DNA of 44,320 nucleotides, taken from assembly GCA_905478365.1 (NCBI GenBank), contig CAJQIK010000057.1, positions 1 through 44,320 of the forward strand, read 5' to 3'. The DNA is from an uncultured Burkholderiales Genera incertae sedis bacterium. GTDB taxonomy: Bacteria > Pseudomonadota > Gammaproteobacteria > Burkholderiales > Eutrophovitaceae. Below, piece by piece: positions 7,637 to 17,590 of this stretch; position 1 is the stretch's first letter; the number at the start of each line of letters is the position of its first letter. A program made the position numbers and the translations under genes. The notes beneath the pieces are model-generated. The model was given only the letters and a program-made list of their open reading frames with translations. It did not search any database and was not told where the DNA came from.

Positions 7637-9910
7637 ATGGATGAACAACTTCGCCGCTCGGCACTTCGCTATCACAGGTACCCAACTCCTGGAAAGCTCT
7701 CTATCAACGCGACAAAGGGATTAACAAATCAACGAGATCTCGCGTTAGCTTATTCGCCGGGGGTCGCTGCTGCTTGTGAAGAAATAGTGAGCGATTCTAC
7801 CAATGTTGATATCTATACGGGACGGGCGAATTTGATTGGTGTAGTTACAAATGGTAGTGCGGTACTTGGACTTGGTGCGATTGGTCCGCTCGCAGCAAAG
7901 CCGGTTATGGAGGGCAAGGCTGTTCTTTTTAAAAAATTCGCGGGTATTGATGTATTTGACTTAGAAATTAACGAGGATGATGAGGAACAGTTAATTAAAA
8001 TTATTGCCTCATTAGAGCCGACATTTGGCGGTATTAATTTAGAGGATATTAAAGCACCGGAATGTTTCCGAATTGAGCAGGAGCTTAGAGGGAAAGTTAA
8101 TATCCCCGTATTCCATGATGATCAGCATGGAACTGCAATAATTGTTGCCGCCGCTTTTTTAAATGCTTTAGAGGTCGTTGGTAAGGACATAAAAGAGGTC
8201 AAAGTCGTTTGTTCGGGCGCGGGCGCGGCAGCGCTTGCTTGCCTGAAACTCCTGGTCGAAGTTGGCTTACCAAACAGTAATATTTACGTCGCCGACATAC
8301 ATGGCGTCGTATACCAGGGACGAGAAATTGAGATGGATGAAATTAAGGCTCAATTTGCTCAGAATACCAAGGACAGAAGTTTGACTGATTTAATGGCTGA
8401 TGCAGATGTTTTCCTTGGTTTGTCTGCCGCTAACGTGTTAAGTGAAGACGCGATTAAGTGTATGAGTAAAAATCCAGTGATTCTCGCGTTGGCAAATCCT
8501 GATCCAGAGATTCATCCAGAGATTGTGCGACAGGCTAGGCCTGACGCGATAATGGCGACAGGTCGCTCTGATTATCCAAACCAGGTTAATAATGTCTTGT
8601 GTTTCCCATTTATATTTCGTGGAGCACTTGATGCTGGCGCTACTGAAATTAATGATGAAATGAAGCTGGCTGCCGTTAAGGCGATTGCCGAGCTTGCCAG
8701 AGAGGAGCAATCAGATGTTGTAGCCATGGCTTATGAGAATCTGGAAATGAAGTTTGGTCCGACTTACTTTATTCCAAAACCATTTGATCCGAGGTTGATA
8801 GTGCGTATTGCTCCTGCTGTTGCCGAGGCGGCAATGAAAAGTGGCGTATCCACGAGGCCGATACTCGATTTTGACGCATATAGAGATCGACTAACACAGT
8901 TTGTTTATCATTCTGGAATCATCATGAAGCCGGTATTTTTGGCGGCAAAGCAAAATCCACAACGGGTAGTTTACTGCGAGGGTGAGGATGAGAGGGTGTT
9001 GCGCGCGGTTCAGATTGTTGTTGATGAAGGTCTTGCAAGACCGATACTGATTGCGAGACCGCATGTTCTAGCGGATAGAATAGAAAAGGCAGGACTAAGA
9101 ATTAAAGCTCATCGTGACTTTGAGTTACTGGACCCAAATGCTGATCCTAGGATTGAGGGTTATTGGAAACAGTATTATCAAATTATGCAGCGCAAAGGTA
9201 TTTCTGAAGAATATGCTACTCGGGAGGCTTCGCGCAGAACCACGCTGATCGGTGCCCTGATGGTCAAGAACAACGACGCTGATGCAATGCTCTGCGGCAC
9301 CATTGCAAATTTTGACATACACCTTCGTTACATTAATGAAGTAATTGGTTTACGTAAAAGTGTGAGCCGCTATGCCACGATGAATGTTTTGATTCTTCCA
9401 GGAAGAACTATTTTTGTGTGTGACACTTACGTGAATATTAACCCTAATGCGGAGGAGATCGCAGATATTACGCTACTGGCTGCTGAGGAGGTCAGACGTT
9501 TTGGTGTAGAGCCCAATATCGCTTTATTGTCACATTCTAATTTCGGTACATCAAAAGATGCTTCAGCGCAAAAAATGTCATTAGCTAGAGAAATAATTAT
9601 TAAGCGAGATTCCACGCTGAAAGTGGAGGGTGAGATGCACGGCGATGCCGCTTTGGACGAAAAAATCCGTCAGCGGATTTTTCCTAACGCTCAGATCTCG
9701 GGTGAGGCTAATTTGTTGGTAATGCCGAATCTCGATGCGGCAAATATTGCTTTTAACTTAATGAAGGTTACCGCTGGAGAGGGGATCACGGTCGGTCCAA
9801 TACTGCTTGGTCCCGAAAGAGTAGTCCATGTTCTGACTCCAACTGCAACCGTTAGGAGACTGGTGAATATGTCAGCACTTTGCTCTGTTGACGCAATTAC
9901 AAATCGATAA
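7637..9910 (+). CDS. maeB: NADP-dependent malic enzyme, MaeB type with C-terminal phosphotransacetylase-like domain
   Basis: 757 aa; [54 protein letters not shown], and C-terminal PTA-like domain. Confidence 0.96.
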   Translation: MDEQLRRSALRYHRYPTPGKLSINATKGLTNQRDLALAYSPGVAAACEEIVSDSTNVDIYTGRANLIGVVTNGSAVLGLGAIGPLAAKPVMEGKAVLFKKFAGIDVFDLEINEDDEEQLIKIIASLEPTFGGINLEDIKAPECFRIEQELRGKVNIPVFHDDQHGTAIIVAAAFLNALEVVGKDIKEVKVVCSGAGAAALACLKLLVEVGLPNSNIYVADIHGVVYQGREIEMDEIKAQFAQNTKDRSLTDLMADADVFLGLSAANVLSEDAIKCMSKNPVILALANPDPEIHPEIVRQARPDAIMATGRSDYPNQVNNVLCFPFIFRGALDAGATEINDEMKLAAVKAIAELAREEQSDVVAMAYENLEMKFGPTYFIPKPFDPRLIVRIAPAVAEAAMKSGVSTRPILDFDAYRDRLTQFVYHSGIIMKPVFLAAKQNPQRVVYCEGEDERVLRAVQIVVDEGLARPILIARPHVLADRIEKAGLRIKAHRDFELLDPNADPRIEGYWKQYYQIMQRKGISEEYATREASRRTTLIGALMVKNNDADAMLCGTIANFDIHLRYINEVIGLRKSVSRYATMNVLILPGRTIFVCDTYVNINPNAEEIADITLLAAEEVRRFGVEPNIALLSHSNFGTSKDASAQKMSLAREIIIKRDSTLKVEGEMHGDAALDEKIRQRIFPNAQISGEANLLVMPNLDAANIAFNLMKVTAGEGITVGPILLGPERVVHVLTPTATVRRLVNMSALCSVDAITNR

Positions 9911-9918
9911 ACTTGTAA

Positions 9919-10242
9919 CTAGTTTGTGGGCTGCTGACTTAAATCTTCAATCGGGATATTCTCCCAATCGAATGATCCGTTTGTTGGCTTGAGTCCTGCA
10001 AGTTCTCGAGCCGCATTAATCGCATCTATGGATTTTTCCTCTTCACCTCTAAAACAAAACTGTTTAGCGCGAAGAATTCGCTCTGATAGAAGGTGATTTT
10101 CATGAGAGGTGAATGTCTTTCCAATTAAATCGTCTCCTAGTATACGAATTTCTGACGAGCAACCAGCATTACTGTTTTGCTGACAACTAATAATGATCAG
10201 ACCCGTGGCAAATGCTATTTTTAGATAATTTTGGGTATGCAT
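9919..10242 (-). CDS. Small predicted lipoprotein/secreted protein of unknown function
   Basis: 107 aa; N-terminal hydrophobic stretch ending LIIISC (lipobox-like); cysteine-containing mature part; convergent with maeB. Confidence 0.65.
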   Translation of the reverse strand: MHTQNYLKIAFATGLIIISCQQNSNAGCSSEIRILGDDLIGKTFTSHENHLLSERILRAKQFCFRGEEEKSIDAINAARELAGLKPTNGSFDWENIPIEDLSQQPTN

Positions 10243-10355
10243 AGATTCAGTATTTATATATATCTTGATTGAAATCTGGTTTTAAGTTTCTGATTAGGAT
10301 TGTGTAATACTATTGAGGTTCAAATTTAATTCACACTACATAGGAAGCTTTTTCA

Positions 10356-10949
10356 TTGCTTACTCGTTCCGCTATTACGGAAAAATTAGCACTATTTAAG
10401 CCTATTAGCGATTTAAGTGATGAGGCATCCTTTCAGTATCCAGCGGATGAAAGCCCTATCCCCGCAGCAGTATTGATTCCGATTGTTCACCGCCACGGTA
10501 GCCTATCCATCTTGTTGACAAAGCGGACCACGCACTTAAAACATCATGCGGGGCAAGTTAGTTTTCCTGGAGGACGCGTCTCGGAAGAAGATAATGGTAG
10601 ACAATTTACAGCACTTAGGGAGACAGAGGAGGAAATTGGGTTGAGGCTGGATGAATCTTCATTGATAGGCAAGCTTCCCGAATATGATATTCGAACAGGG
10701 TTTAGGGTCACTCCCATAGTCGGTTGGATAGAGTCTCCCTTTGACTGCACCATAGATCCTTATGAAGTAGAGTCGATATTTGAAGTACCCATGGAGTTAG
10801 TTTTAGGCCTAGAGAATTACGAGATGTCATCTAATTTTAGTGGGTTAGAGCTACGCTATTATTATCGTCTTCCTTACCAAGGCTATGAAATATGGGGCGC
10901 TACAGCTGGGATGTTACGTAATTTGGCGACGGCTCTTATTGAGGTATAG
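10356..10949 (+). CDS. CoA pyrophosphatase (Nudix hydrolase)
   Basis: Nudix box GGRVSEEDNGRQFTALRETEEEIGL; LTKRTTHLKHHAGQVSFPGG typical of CoA pyrophosphatase. TTG start. Confidence 0.92.
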   Translation: MLTRSAITEKLALFKPISDLSDEASFQYPADESPIPAAVLIPIVHRHGSLSILLTKRTTHLKHHAGQVSFPGGRVSEEDNGRQFTALRETEEEIGLRLDESSLIGKLPEYDIRTGFRVTPIVGWIESPFDCTIDPYEVESIFEVPMELVLGLENYEMSSNFSGLELRYYYRLPYQGYEIWGATAGMLRNLATALIEV

Positions 10950-10954
10950 GTCAA

Positions 10955-11449
10955 ATGAAATATCCCGTGACCGCTGCTATCCGATTTTTGAAAAGTCAGG
11001 GCGTTAAATATACGGAGCATTTATACACCTATGAAGATCGTGGTGGGACAGCTGTATCTTCTCGTGAATTGGGCATATCGGAGCACGTGGTTGTTAAGAC
11101 CCTCATTATGCAGACTGAGGATGACAAACCACTAGTTGTTCTCATGCACGGCGATAAGAAAGTGTCCACAAAAGGGCTTGCAAGGATCGTTGGCGTGAAA
11201 AGCGTTAGACCCTGCGACCCCAAAGTCGCGAATAAACATTCTGGGTATGTCGTGGGTGGTACTTCTCCTTTTGGCACGCGGAAGGTGATGCCGATTTACA
11301 TTGAAAAATCTATCTTTGATTTATCTGAAATTTATGTCAACGGAGGAGCGAGAGGCTTCTTAGTTTGCTTATCACCTCAGATTTTGATGGATCTACCCAA
11401 TGCTATTCCGGTGAGTGTTGCAATTGAAAGTTTATCGAAGACCTTTTAG
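10955..11449 (+). CDS. ybaK: YbaK/EbsC-type Cys-tRNA(Pro)/aminoacyl-tRNA deacylase
   Basis: VKTLIMQTEDDKPLVVLMHGDKKVSTKGLAR, GYVVGGTSPFGTRKVMPIYIE: YbaK signature. Confidence 0.92.
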   Translation: MKYPVTAAIRFLKSQGVKYTEHLYTYEDRGGTAVSSRELGISEHVVVKTLIMQTEDDKPLVVLMHGDKKVSTKGLARIVGVKSVRPCDPKVANKHSGYVVGGTSPFGTRKVMPIYIEKSIFDLSEIYVNGGARGFLVCLSPQILMDLPNAIPVSVAIESLSKTF

Positions 11450-11456
11450 GCGTATT

Positions 11457-12581
11457 TTATTTACCATTAACCTCAACTATAAAATCTAGAATTTCGCCAT
11501 GTCGATGAACAGAGATTGTAATTTCATCCCCATTCTTAAAATTATCCATGATCCCTTGATAATTGCTGACGGATTCCACTGAGTTTCCATTGATTTTAGT
11601 AATGATGTCGCCGGGTACAATGACGCCGTCAGACCTAAGTCTTGCTGCTTCAAGTCCGGCTTTTGCGGCAGGCGAGCCCGGAGAAATGCGAAGAATCGCA
11701 ACTCCATTAATACCCATCGTGCGCGTAATACGTCTGTTGAGACCTGGATCGAAATGAATACCAATACTTGGGGGAGTATATTTTTTATATTGTATTAATT
11801 GAGGTACCACTCGATTAATGGTATCCACTGGCACCGCAAATCCAATTCCTGCTGAGGCACCGGAGGGACTGAATATCGCGGTATTAATACCAATTAATCG
11901 TCCAGCAGAATCAAGAAGGGGGCCGCCGGAATTTCCTGGATTAATCGCTGCATCTGTCTGAATTAAATGTTCTATGTTCTGTCCGCCGTCAGTACTTAAA
12001 CTGCGATTTAGCGCAGACACAATACCGGTAGTCAGTGTCCAGTCTAAACCGAACGGATTACCAATCGCATATACTTTTTGCCCTACTTTTAAGTCTTCGC
12101 TTTCCCCGATTGGAATAGGCGGAGGCGCCTGATTGAGAACTGTTATTTTTAGGACTGCAAGATCATGCGAGGGACTAACTCCAACCAGTGAGGCCTTATA
12201 ATCTCTTCCGTCTTCGAGTCTGACAGTTGCTTCACTACTGCCTTTGATTACATGAAAGTTCGTTATTAAGTGACCGTGAGCATCCCAGATTAAACCAGAT
12301 CCAGTGCCGCTGGGTACGGAGAAGGTATTTCGTGTCCAAAAGTCTCTTACCCGTTGTTTCGTGCTGATAAACACTACTGATTTTTTTGATTTTTCAAAAA
12401 TAGATATTGTCGAGGTCTCTTCATTAGTCAGTGGACCTCTTGAAGATATTGGCCGGGGCTCGATTTTATTTGGGTCACTAGCGGCGTTGAGATACACCAA
12501 GCCCCCCGTTACGCAAATTACACACAGTATAAGGATCGTAGAGAGTGGCGACCGAGCGTTATCTTGATCGTTAAGTGACAT
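11457..12581 (-). CDS. HtrA/DegP-family S1C serine protease with PDZ domain (catalytically intact)
   Basis: Triad motifs present: TNFHVI (His), SHDLAVLKI (Asp), NPGNSGGPL (Ser); N-terminal TM segment; C-terminal PDZ. Confidence 0.95.
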   Translation of the reverse strand: MSLNDQDNARSPLSTILILCVICVTGGLVYLNAASDPNKIEPRPISSRGPLTNEETSTISIFEKSKKSVVFISTKQRVRDFWTRNTFSVPSGTGSGLIWDAHGHLITNFHVIKGSSEATVRLEDGRDYKASLVGVSPSHDLAVLKITVLNQAPPPIPIGESEDLKVGQKVYAIGNPFGLDWTLTTGIVSALNRSLSTDGGQNIEHLIQTDAAINPGNSGGPLLDSAGRLIGINTAIFSPSGASAGIGFAVPVDTINRVVPQLIQYKKYTPPSIGIHFDPGLNRRITRTMGINGVAILRISPGSPAAKAGLEAARLRSDGVIVPGDIITKINGNSVESVSNYQGIMDNFKNGDEITISVHRHGEILDFIVEVNGK

Positions 12582-12601
12582 ATCCGAATGACTTGAGTGA
12601 A

Positions 12602-13375
12602 TTAACTTTTATTTTTTTTTAGTGTTTCTAAGAGGCTATCTATTCTGTGATGATTTTCATCTGATCCTATGTACGTTCGAAATAACCATTCTTGTATACG
12701 CATACTACTATCGAGATCTTGATTTAAAATTTGATGCGAGAGTTGTTTTGTTTCAACCAAGGTTTGTCTGTCGAACTGTGACATGTCAGATGCGATTTTG
12801 AGGACGTTCTTTAAAAGCTCACCATTAGGATAAATATTATTAACGTAACCTATGAGCTTTGCTTCCGAGGCATCATAAATACGGCCAGTTAACGTTAACT
12901 CTTTCGCCCTACCTAGACCGATAATGCGCCATAGAGGGTCTAATATGGGAGTCAGAGACAGCGCTATTTCACGCTGTCCAAATTTAGCTCTATCGGAGGC
13001 ATAGCGAAAGTCGCACATCATAGTTAGATCGAAGCCCCCTGCAATAGCTGCGCCTCCAACTGCACAAATTACCGGGAGCGGACAAAATAATATGGAGCGG
13101 TAAGTTTCGTGAAACAATGCGGTATAGGATTCGTTATTAATTTTTTCGAGTTTTCGTATTTCATTTAAGTCAAAACCTGCTGAAAAATACTGCTCCCCTC
13201 CGGTTAAGACTATTACGTGTATTTCGGTATTTAGAGGAATTGATTGAAATGCTTGTGTGATTTCAGTTAGAACCTCTGGTGAGAGTGCGTTACGTTTCTC
13301 AGGACGGTGGATTGTCACTGTCGCGACTCTTTGATTAAGGTCGATATTTAGGTATTGATAATTTAATAAATCCAT
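12602..13375 (-). CDS. Enoyl-CoA hydratase/isomerase family protein
   Basis: Crotonase motifs RPEKRNALSPEVL, YFSAGFDLNEI, AVGGAAIAGGFDLTMMCDFRYASDRAKFGQREI. Confidence 0.92.
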   Translation of the reverse strand: MDLLNYQYLNIDLNQRVATVTIHRPEKRNALSPEVLTEITQAFQSIPLNTEIHVIVLTGGEQYFSAGFDLNEIRKLEKINNESYTALFHETYRSILFCPLPVICAVGGAAIAGGFDLTMMCDFRYASDRAKFGQREIALSLTPILDPLWRIIGLGRAKELTLTGRIYDASEAKLIGYVNNIYPNGELLKNVLKIASDMSQFDRQTLVETKQLSHQILNQDLDSSMRIQEWLFRTYIGSDENHHRIDSLLETLKKNKS

Positions 13376-13536
13376 AAGAACTTGATTGGTTTAATAATAA
13401 CGGTGCTCGTTACTACGCTCTAAGCCACTCCTGTTTAGTTTCTGAGTAAATGCTGAATTGTTAATAACAAATGTATACTGCTCTATATCTTGGCATAATT
13501 CAGAAAACTTTTTCAAAAGCTTAGGGCATTGATGGC

Positions 13537-14394
13537 GTGGAATTCTTGGTAATTATTGTGGCGGCAATTGTTGGGTGGGTTTTTGCTGATCTATTTAATA
13601 AGGCTAACCTATCAAAAGATAGGTTGTTTGATCAATTTATAGAGTCTGATCTTTTCTCGAAGAGTCCCTGGCAATCGTTGGTTTTTTTGGTTACTACATG
13701 GTTCGGAGTCTTATTGATAATGTGGGCTACGAAACAACTCATATTCCAAAATAGCCCGCCGTTATTGTTCCTGCTAGAAATCTTAGTACTGGCCCTGATG
13801 TTTAATATGTTTGACGTGCGAGAGGTAAGCTCGAATATTGAAGCTACAGAGGCCGCTCGACAAAAAGATTTGTCTGGGAGTGTCGCCACACTTTTTTCAG
13901 TCACTACATCGAGAATTTTTAGTGTGATATTTTGGTATTGCATAACGCCAGGACTATCTGGCGCCATATTCTTCTTTATTGTTTTAAGTATATCTAAAGC
14001 GCTCATCAAGGGTAACCTACTAGCTGTTTTTGCATCTAACGAGCTTGTGGTGCGTGGATACTCAGCGCTTGTTTGGGTGCCCCATAAAATCCTAGTTTTC
14101 ACGTATGCTTTCGTTGGGGATTTTGAGGCAGCACTAAGATGCTGGCGGATTCAGGGGCGCCAATCTGGACTCGGTTTGTGGTCGGACTTGTTATCTGCTA
14201 GTGGAGGGGCCCTTAATGTTCAGCTTGGGGGCGTGGGATCGGTCGGTCCAGAAAAAATTTATAAACCTGTCTTTGGAGTCCCAGGAAATATCGTAGACAA
14301 AGATACAATCCCAAGAGTCATCGGATTTTTCACAAGAAGTTTTCTATTATGGGTTGTGGTAATTTTTGTATTGAATGTTTGGGTTAGCCGCTGA
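13537..14394 (+). CDS. CobD/CbiB-family-like membrane protein (orphan; AmpE/CbiB-like)
   Basis: 285 aa multi-TM; FVGDFEAALRCWRIQGRQSGLGLWSDLLSASGGALNVQLGG...PEKI resembles the C-terminal CbiB/CobD-like region; GTG start. Confidence 0.7.
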   Translation: MEFLVIIVAAIVGWVFADLFNKANLSKDRLFDQFIESDLFSKSPWQSLVFLVTTWFGVLLIMWATKQLIFQNSPPLLFLLEILVLALMFNMFDVREVSSNIEATEAARQKDLSGSVATLFSVTTSRIFSVIFWYCITPGLSGAIFFFIVLSISKALIKGNLLAVFASNELVVRGYSALVWVPHKILVFTYAFVGDFEAALRCWRIQGRQSGLGLWSDLLSASGGALNVQLGGVGSVGPEKIYKPVFGVPGNIVDKDTIPRVIGFFTRSFLLWVVVIFVLNVWVSR

Positions 14395-14419
14395 GTTAAA
14401 GTACGTTTTTCTCTAAACT

Positions 14420-15298
14420 CTAGTGTTGTATTTCAAACAGTATTTTTTTATATTCATTCCATCTGCTAAGGTTAATACGATTATCGTGAACGGCATTAAT
14501 AACGTTACAGTTTGGTTCGACAGTATGTGTGCAGTTAGCGAACTGGCACTGATTGAGGTGTACTCTAAAGTCAGAGAAATAGTTGGCTAAATGTTGTGGT
14601 TCGATATGCTTCAATCCGAAGGATTGTAATCCTGGACAATCAATTAGAGACGTAGTCTCGTCTAGTTTATATAGTTGGGCATGGGTCGTTGTATGTCTTC
14701 CTGTGTGGAGTTTCGCTGAAATTGACGCGGTTCTAGCGTGTGCGGTAGCGATGATATTGTTGACAATCGTTGACTTCCCAACTCCTGATTGCCCAACGAG
14801 TACGACACGTTCATTTTTAATAATTTTCAATATTGCGTGTGTATTGGTAATGGCTGAAACGTCGATAGGTTCATAACCAAGATGCGAGTATTCTGCAATG
14901 AACTGCTTAATTAAAGACGTTAAACCTAGATCTGATTTATTAACGAGTATCCTGGCTTTAATACCTTGCTGCTCAGCCGCGATTAAGCAACGTGTCGTTA
15001 AAGAATGGTTAATGGGCAAATCAGTAGCGACCACCATAACAAGCATCGTAACATTGGCTGCTATGAGTTTTTGTTTGTAGGTGTCTGACCGATAGAAAAT
15101 TGATGAGCGGTCATCGACTTCCATGATCCTGCCCTCGGATCCCGATACGCTGATTACACATTCGTCCCCACAGGCGTATTTTGTTGCTTTCCCTTTGGGG
15201 TAGCCCAAAACCATAGAACCGTCCGCTAGTTCTACAGCGTAGTGCCTACCATGAGCCGATGTTATGGTCCCCTTTTTTTTAAGTGAATCAGGTTTCAA
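14420..15298 (-). CDS. rsgA: Ribosome small subunit-dependent GTPase A
   Basis: Circularly permuted GTPase motifs: NKSDL, GQSGVGKSTIVN, DCPGLQSFGL; C-terminal Cys/His Zn-finger QCQFANCTHTVEPNC. Confidence 0.96.
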   Translation of the reverse strand: MKPDSLKKKGTITSAHGRHYAVELADGSMVLGYPKGKATKYACGDECVISVSGSEGRIMEVDDRSSIFYRSDTYKQKLIAANVTMLVMVVATDLPINHSLTTRCLIAAEQQGIKARILVNKSDLGLTSLIKQFIAEYSHLGYEPIDVSAITNTHAILKIIKNERVVLVGQSGVGKSTIVNNIIATAHARTASISAKLHTGRHTTTHAQLYKLDETTSLIDCPGLQSFGLKHIEPQHLANYFSDFRVHLNQCQFANCTHTVEPNCNVINAVHDNRINLSRWNEYKKILFEIQH

Positions 15299-15351
15299 GC
15301 GTGTGGGTAATTTACTTTACAGGCGCTATAGAAATCCATAATTGCCTACAT

Positions 15352-15693
15352 CTACAGATCAAAAAGGTGATCAACCTTAGCCGCGCAAATAAAATCGTTT
15401 TCGCTTAAACCATTAATCGCGTGAGTAGTATAGGTCACGTTACATGTGTTATACCCGACAGAGATATCTGGATGATGATCTTCTCGATGTGAGATCCAAG
15501 CCAGCGCATTTACAAAGGCTAAGGTCTGATGGTGGTTTTTAAATTCGTAGGTTTTATTAATTCTGTCATTCATGTAATTCCAGCCTTCTAAACCGTTTAG
15601 CATCAGTTTCACTTGGGTTTCGGGAATAGGGTCGACGCCTCCTTCACAAGGCTTACATTTTTGTCTTACAAGATTCTCAGTAATTTTATTCAT
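15352..15693 (-). CDS. phhB: 4a-hydroxytetrahydrobiopterin dehydratase
   Basis: [45 protein letters not shown]/DCoH signature. Confidence 0.95.
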   Translation of the reverse strand: MNKITENLVRQKCKPCEGGVDPIPETQVKLMLNGLEGWNYMNDRINKTYEFKNHHQTLAFVNALAWISHREDHHPDISVGYNTCNVTYTTHAINGLSENDFICAAKVDHLFDL

Positions 15694-15715
15694 ATGTATA
15701 TTTGATATCTGCGTG

Positions 15716-16969
15716 TTAATTCATGGATGCCTCAAGCCTAGAAATCCGCGCTGAAGCAGGAGGGTGAGAGTCATAGAAGGCTGAATATAATTTATCCGGC
15801 GTTAATGTTGATGAATTGTCTTTGTAAAGTTTAATAAGTGCTTTGATCAGTTCGTTCGCTGGCGCCTGCTGTGCAGCATAAGCATCTGCCTCAAATTCAT
15901 TTTTTCTAAGATACGCAGCAAAGACTGGCCGAAATAAAAACAAAAATGGTGGCAAACCAAAATAAAATGCAGCCAGGAGCATTGCTGAAGAACCAAAAGC
16001 GTCAAGATTGAGCCCTTCATGCACGAAAGCCGACTGTTGAAGTACGCCTAACAGTCCAAAGAACAATAAACTGACGAGCACCATGAAGCATGTGAGTTTT
16101 AAAACATGTCGTAACTTAAAGTGCCCTAACTCATGCGCTAATACGGCCTCAATTTCATCGGCGCTATGCTTATTGATAAGCGTGTCAAAAAATACAATTC
16201 TTTTTGATTTGCCGAATCCAGTGAAATATGCATTCCCGTGGCTGCTTCGGCGGCTACCATCCATTACAAATAACCCACTTGACTGGAAACCGCATTTTTT
16301 GAGTAATCCTTCGATACGTTCTTTTAAGCTATCGTTTTCGAGTGGTGAGAACTTATTAAACATCGGCGCTAGAACTGTTGGAGAGATGTACTGGATAAAA
16401 AACCAGAACGAAACTGCAAGAAGCCATGCATACCACCACCAGTTTATACCTGCTGTTTCCATGACCCATAACAAACCTGCAATGAACATTGACCCAATAA
16501 CTGCAGTTACAATCATTCCGATAACAAGGTCTTTAACAAAAAGTGAGATTGACATTTTGTTAAAACCAAATTTTTCTTCAAGGATAAATGTCTTGTATAG
16601 ATCAATCGGTAATTGCACTGCTGTAATCAATAGTCCAAGGAGCCCAAAAAAAATTAAGCCAGATAAAATGTTGCCTTGCGATATCAACGTAGATTTCTCG
16701 AAGAGCCAATTTAATATGCCTCCAAATGTTAGCGCCAGTAGTAAGCTGGTCTCGACAGCAGTCGATACATTCGAAAGCTTCATTTTTGCCACTGTGTAAT
16801 GCGCGGCTTTTTGGTGAGCGTCTAGGGAGATATCCTCAGAAAATGCCTTAGGCACTTTGCCTTCGTGCGATTTTACTGTTGTTATTTGGCGCCATGAGAG
16901 CCAGAGTTTTATGGTTGCAGCCGACAATACGAAGAAAAGGAATATGTAGGAAAATGCGTTGCTCATCAT
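15716..16969 (-). CDS. M48 family metallopeptidase (Ste24/CAAX prenyl protease-like)
   Basis: [13 protein letters not shown] zinc motif, multi-[14 protein letters not shown] opens at 17053 but a start at [10 protein letters not shown] (16969/16966) is more plausible. Confidence 0.92.
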   Translation of the reverse strand: MMSNAFSYIFLFFVLSAATIKLWLSWRQITTVKSHEGKVPKAFSEDISLDAHQKAAHYTVAKMKLSNVSTAVETSLLLALTFGGILNWLFEKSTLISQGNILSGLIFFGLLGLLITAVQLPIDLYKTFILEEKFGFNKMSISLFVKDLVIGMIVTAVIGSMFIAGLLWVMETAGINWWWYAWLLAVSFWFFIQYISPTVLAPMFNKFSPLENDSLKERIEGLLKKCGFQSSGLFVMDGSRRSSHGNAYFTGFGKSKRIVFFDTLINKHSADEIEAVLAHELGHFKLRHVLKLTCFMVLVSLLFFGLLGVLQQSAFVHEGLNLDAFGSSAMLLAAFYFGLPPFLFLFRPVFAAYLRKNEFEADAYAAQQAPANELIKALIKLYKDNSSTLTPDKLYSAFYDSHPPASARISRLEASMN

Positions 16970-17044
16970 ATTTTTTAAAGAATTATTAGAGATTAAATAG
17001 TTTATCGAAGAATACCGTTGTGAATGATCGTTATAATCATGATT

Positions 17045-17590
17045 ATGCCTCAAAGCGCTGAAAATTTAATTTGGTTAGATATGGAGATGACTGGGCTCAG
17101 GCCAGAGCATGATCACATTATTGAACTTGCAATGGTAGTAACCGACTCCGACTTAAATATAGTCGATGAGGGAGAGGTCTGGGTAGTGCATCAATCGGAT
17201 GATATTATCGATCAAATGGATAATTGGAATACTAGCACCCACAGCAAAAGCGGGCTCATAGAACGCGTTAAGGCGTCTGCTCTTGACGAAGTTGACGTTG
17301 AACAGTCAGCGCTTAAATATATGAAGAAATTCGTGTCGGAAAATTCCACTCCCATGTGTGGGAATACTATTTGCCAAGACAGACGCTTTATGGCGAGATG
17401 GATGCCACAATTAGAATCTTACTTTCATTACCGTAATCTTGATGTGTCTACGCTGAAGGAGTTAGCGAAGCGGTGGAAGCCAGAGGTAGTTAAGGGCTTG
17501 GTCAAACATGGAAAGCATGAGGCTTTAGCGGATGTGTACGAATCTATCGAAGAGCTCAGATTCTATAGAGAACATTTTATTTCTGGCTAG
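17045..17590 (+). CDS. orn: Oligoribonuclease
   Basis: NLIWLDMEMTGLRPEHDHIIELAMVVTDSDL, MCGNTICQDRRFMARWMPQLESYFHYRNLDVST: Orn DEDDh exonuclease; start at MPQSAENL is most plausible (ORF opens at 17024). Confidence 0.96.
   Translation: MPQSAENLIWLDMEMTGLRPEHDHIIELAMVVTDSDLNIVDEGEVWVVHQSDDIIDQMDNWNTSTHSKSGLIERVKASALDEVDVEQSALKYMKKFVSENSTPMCGNTICQDRRFMARWMPQLESYFHYRNLDVSTLKELAKRWKPEVVKGLVKHGKHEALADVYESIEELRFYREHFISG

Noticed and set aside
16083-16799. 238-aa plus-strand ORF
   Set aside because: Antisense to the M48 metallopeptidase with strong motifs; a shadow ORF.
17033-17046. Perfect 14-bp palindrome ATAATCATGATTAT overlapping the orn start
   Set aside because: A few 14-bp perfect palindromes are expected by chance in 44 kb, especially in AT-rich DNA; no repeat of it was noticed elsewhere.
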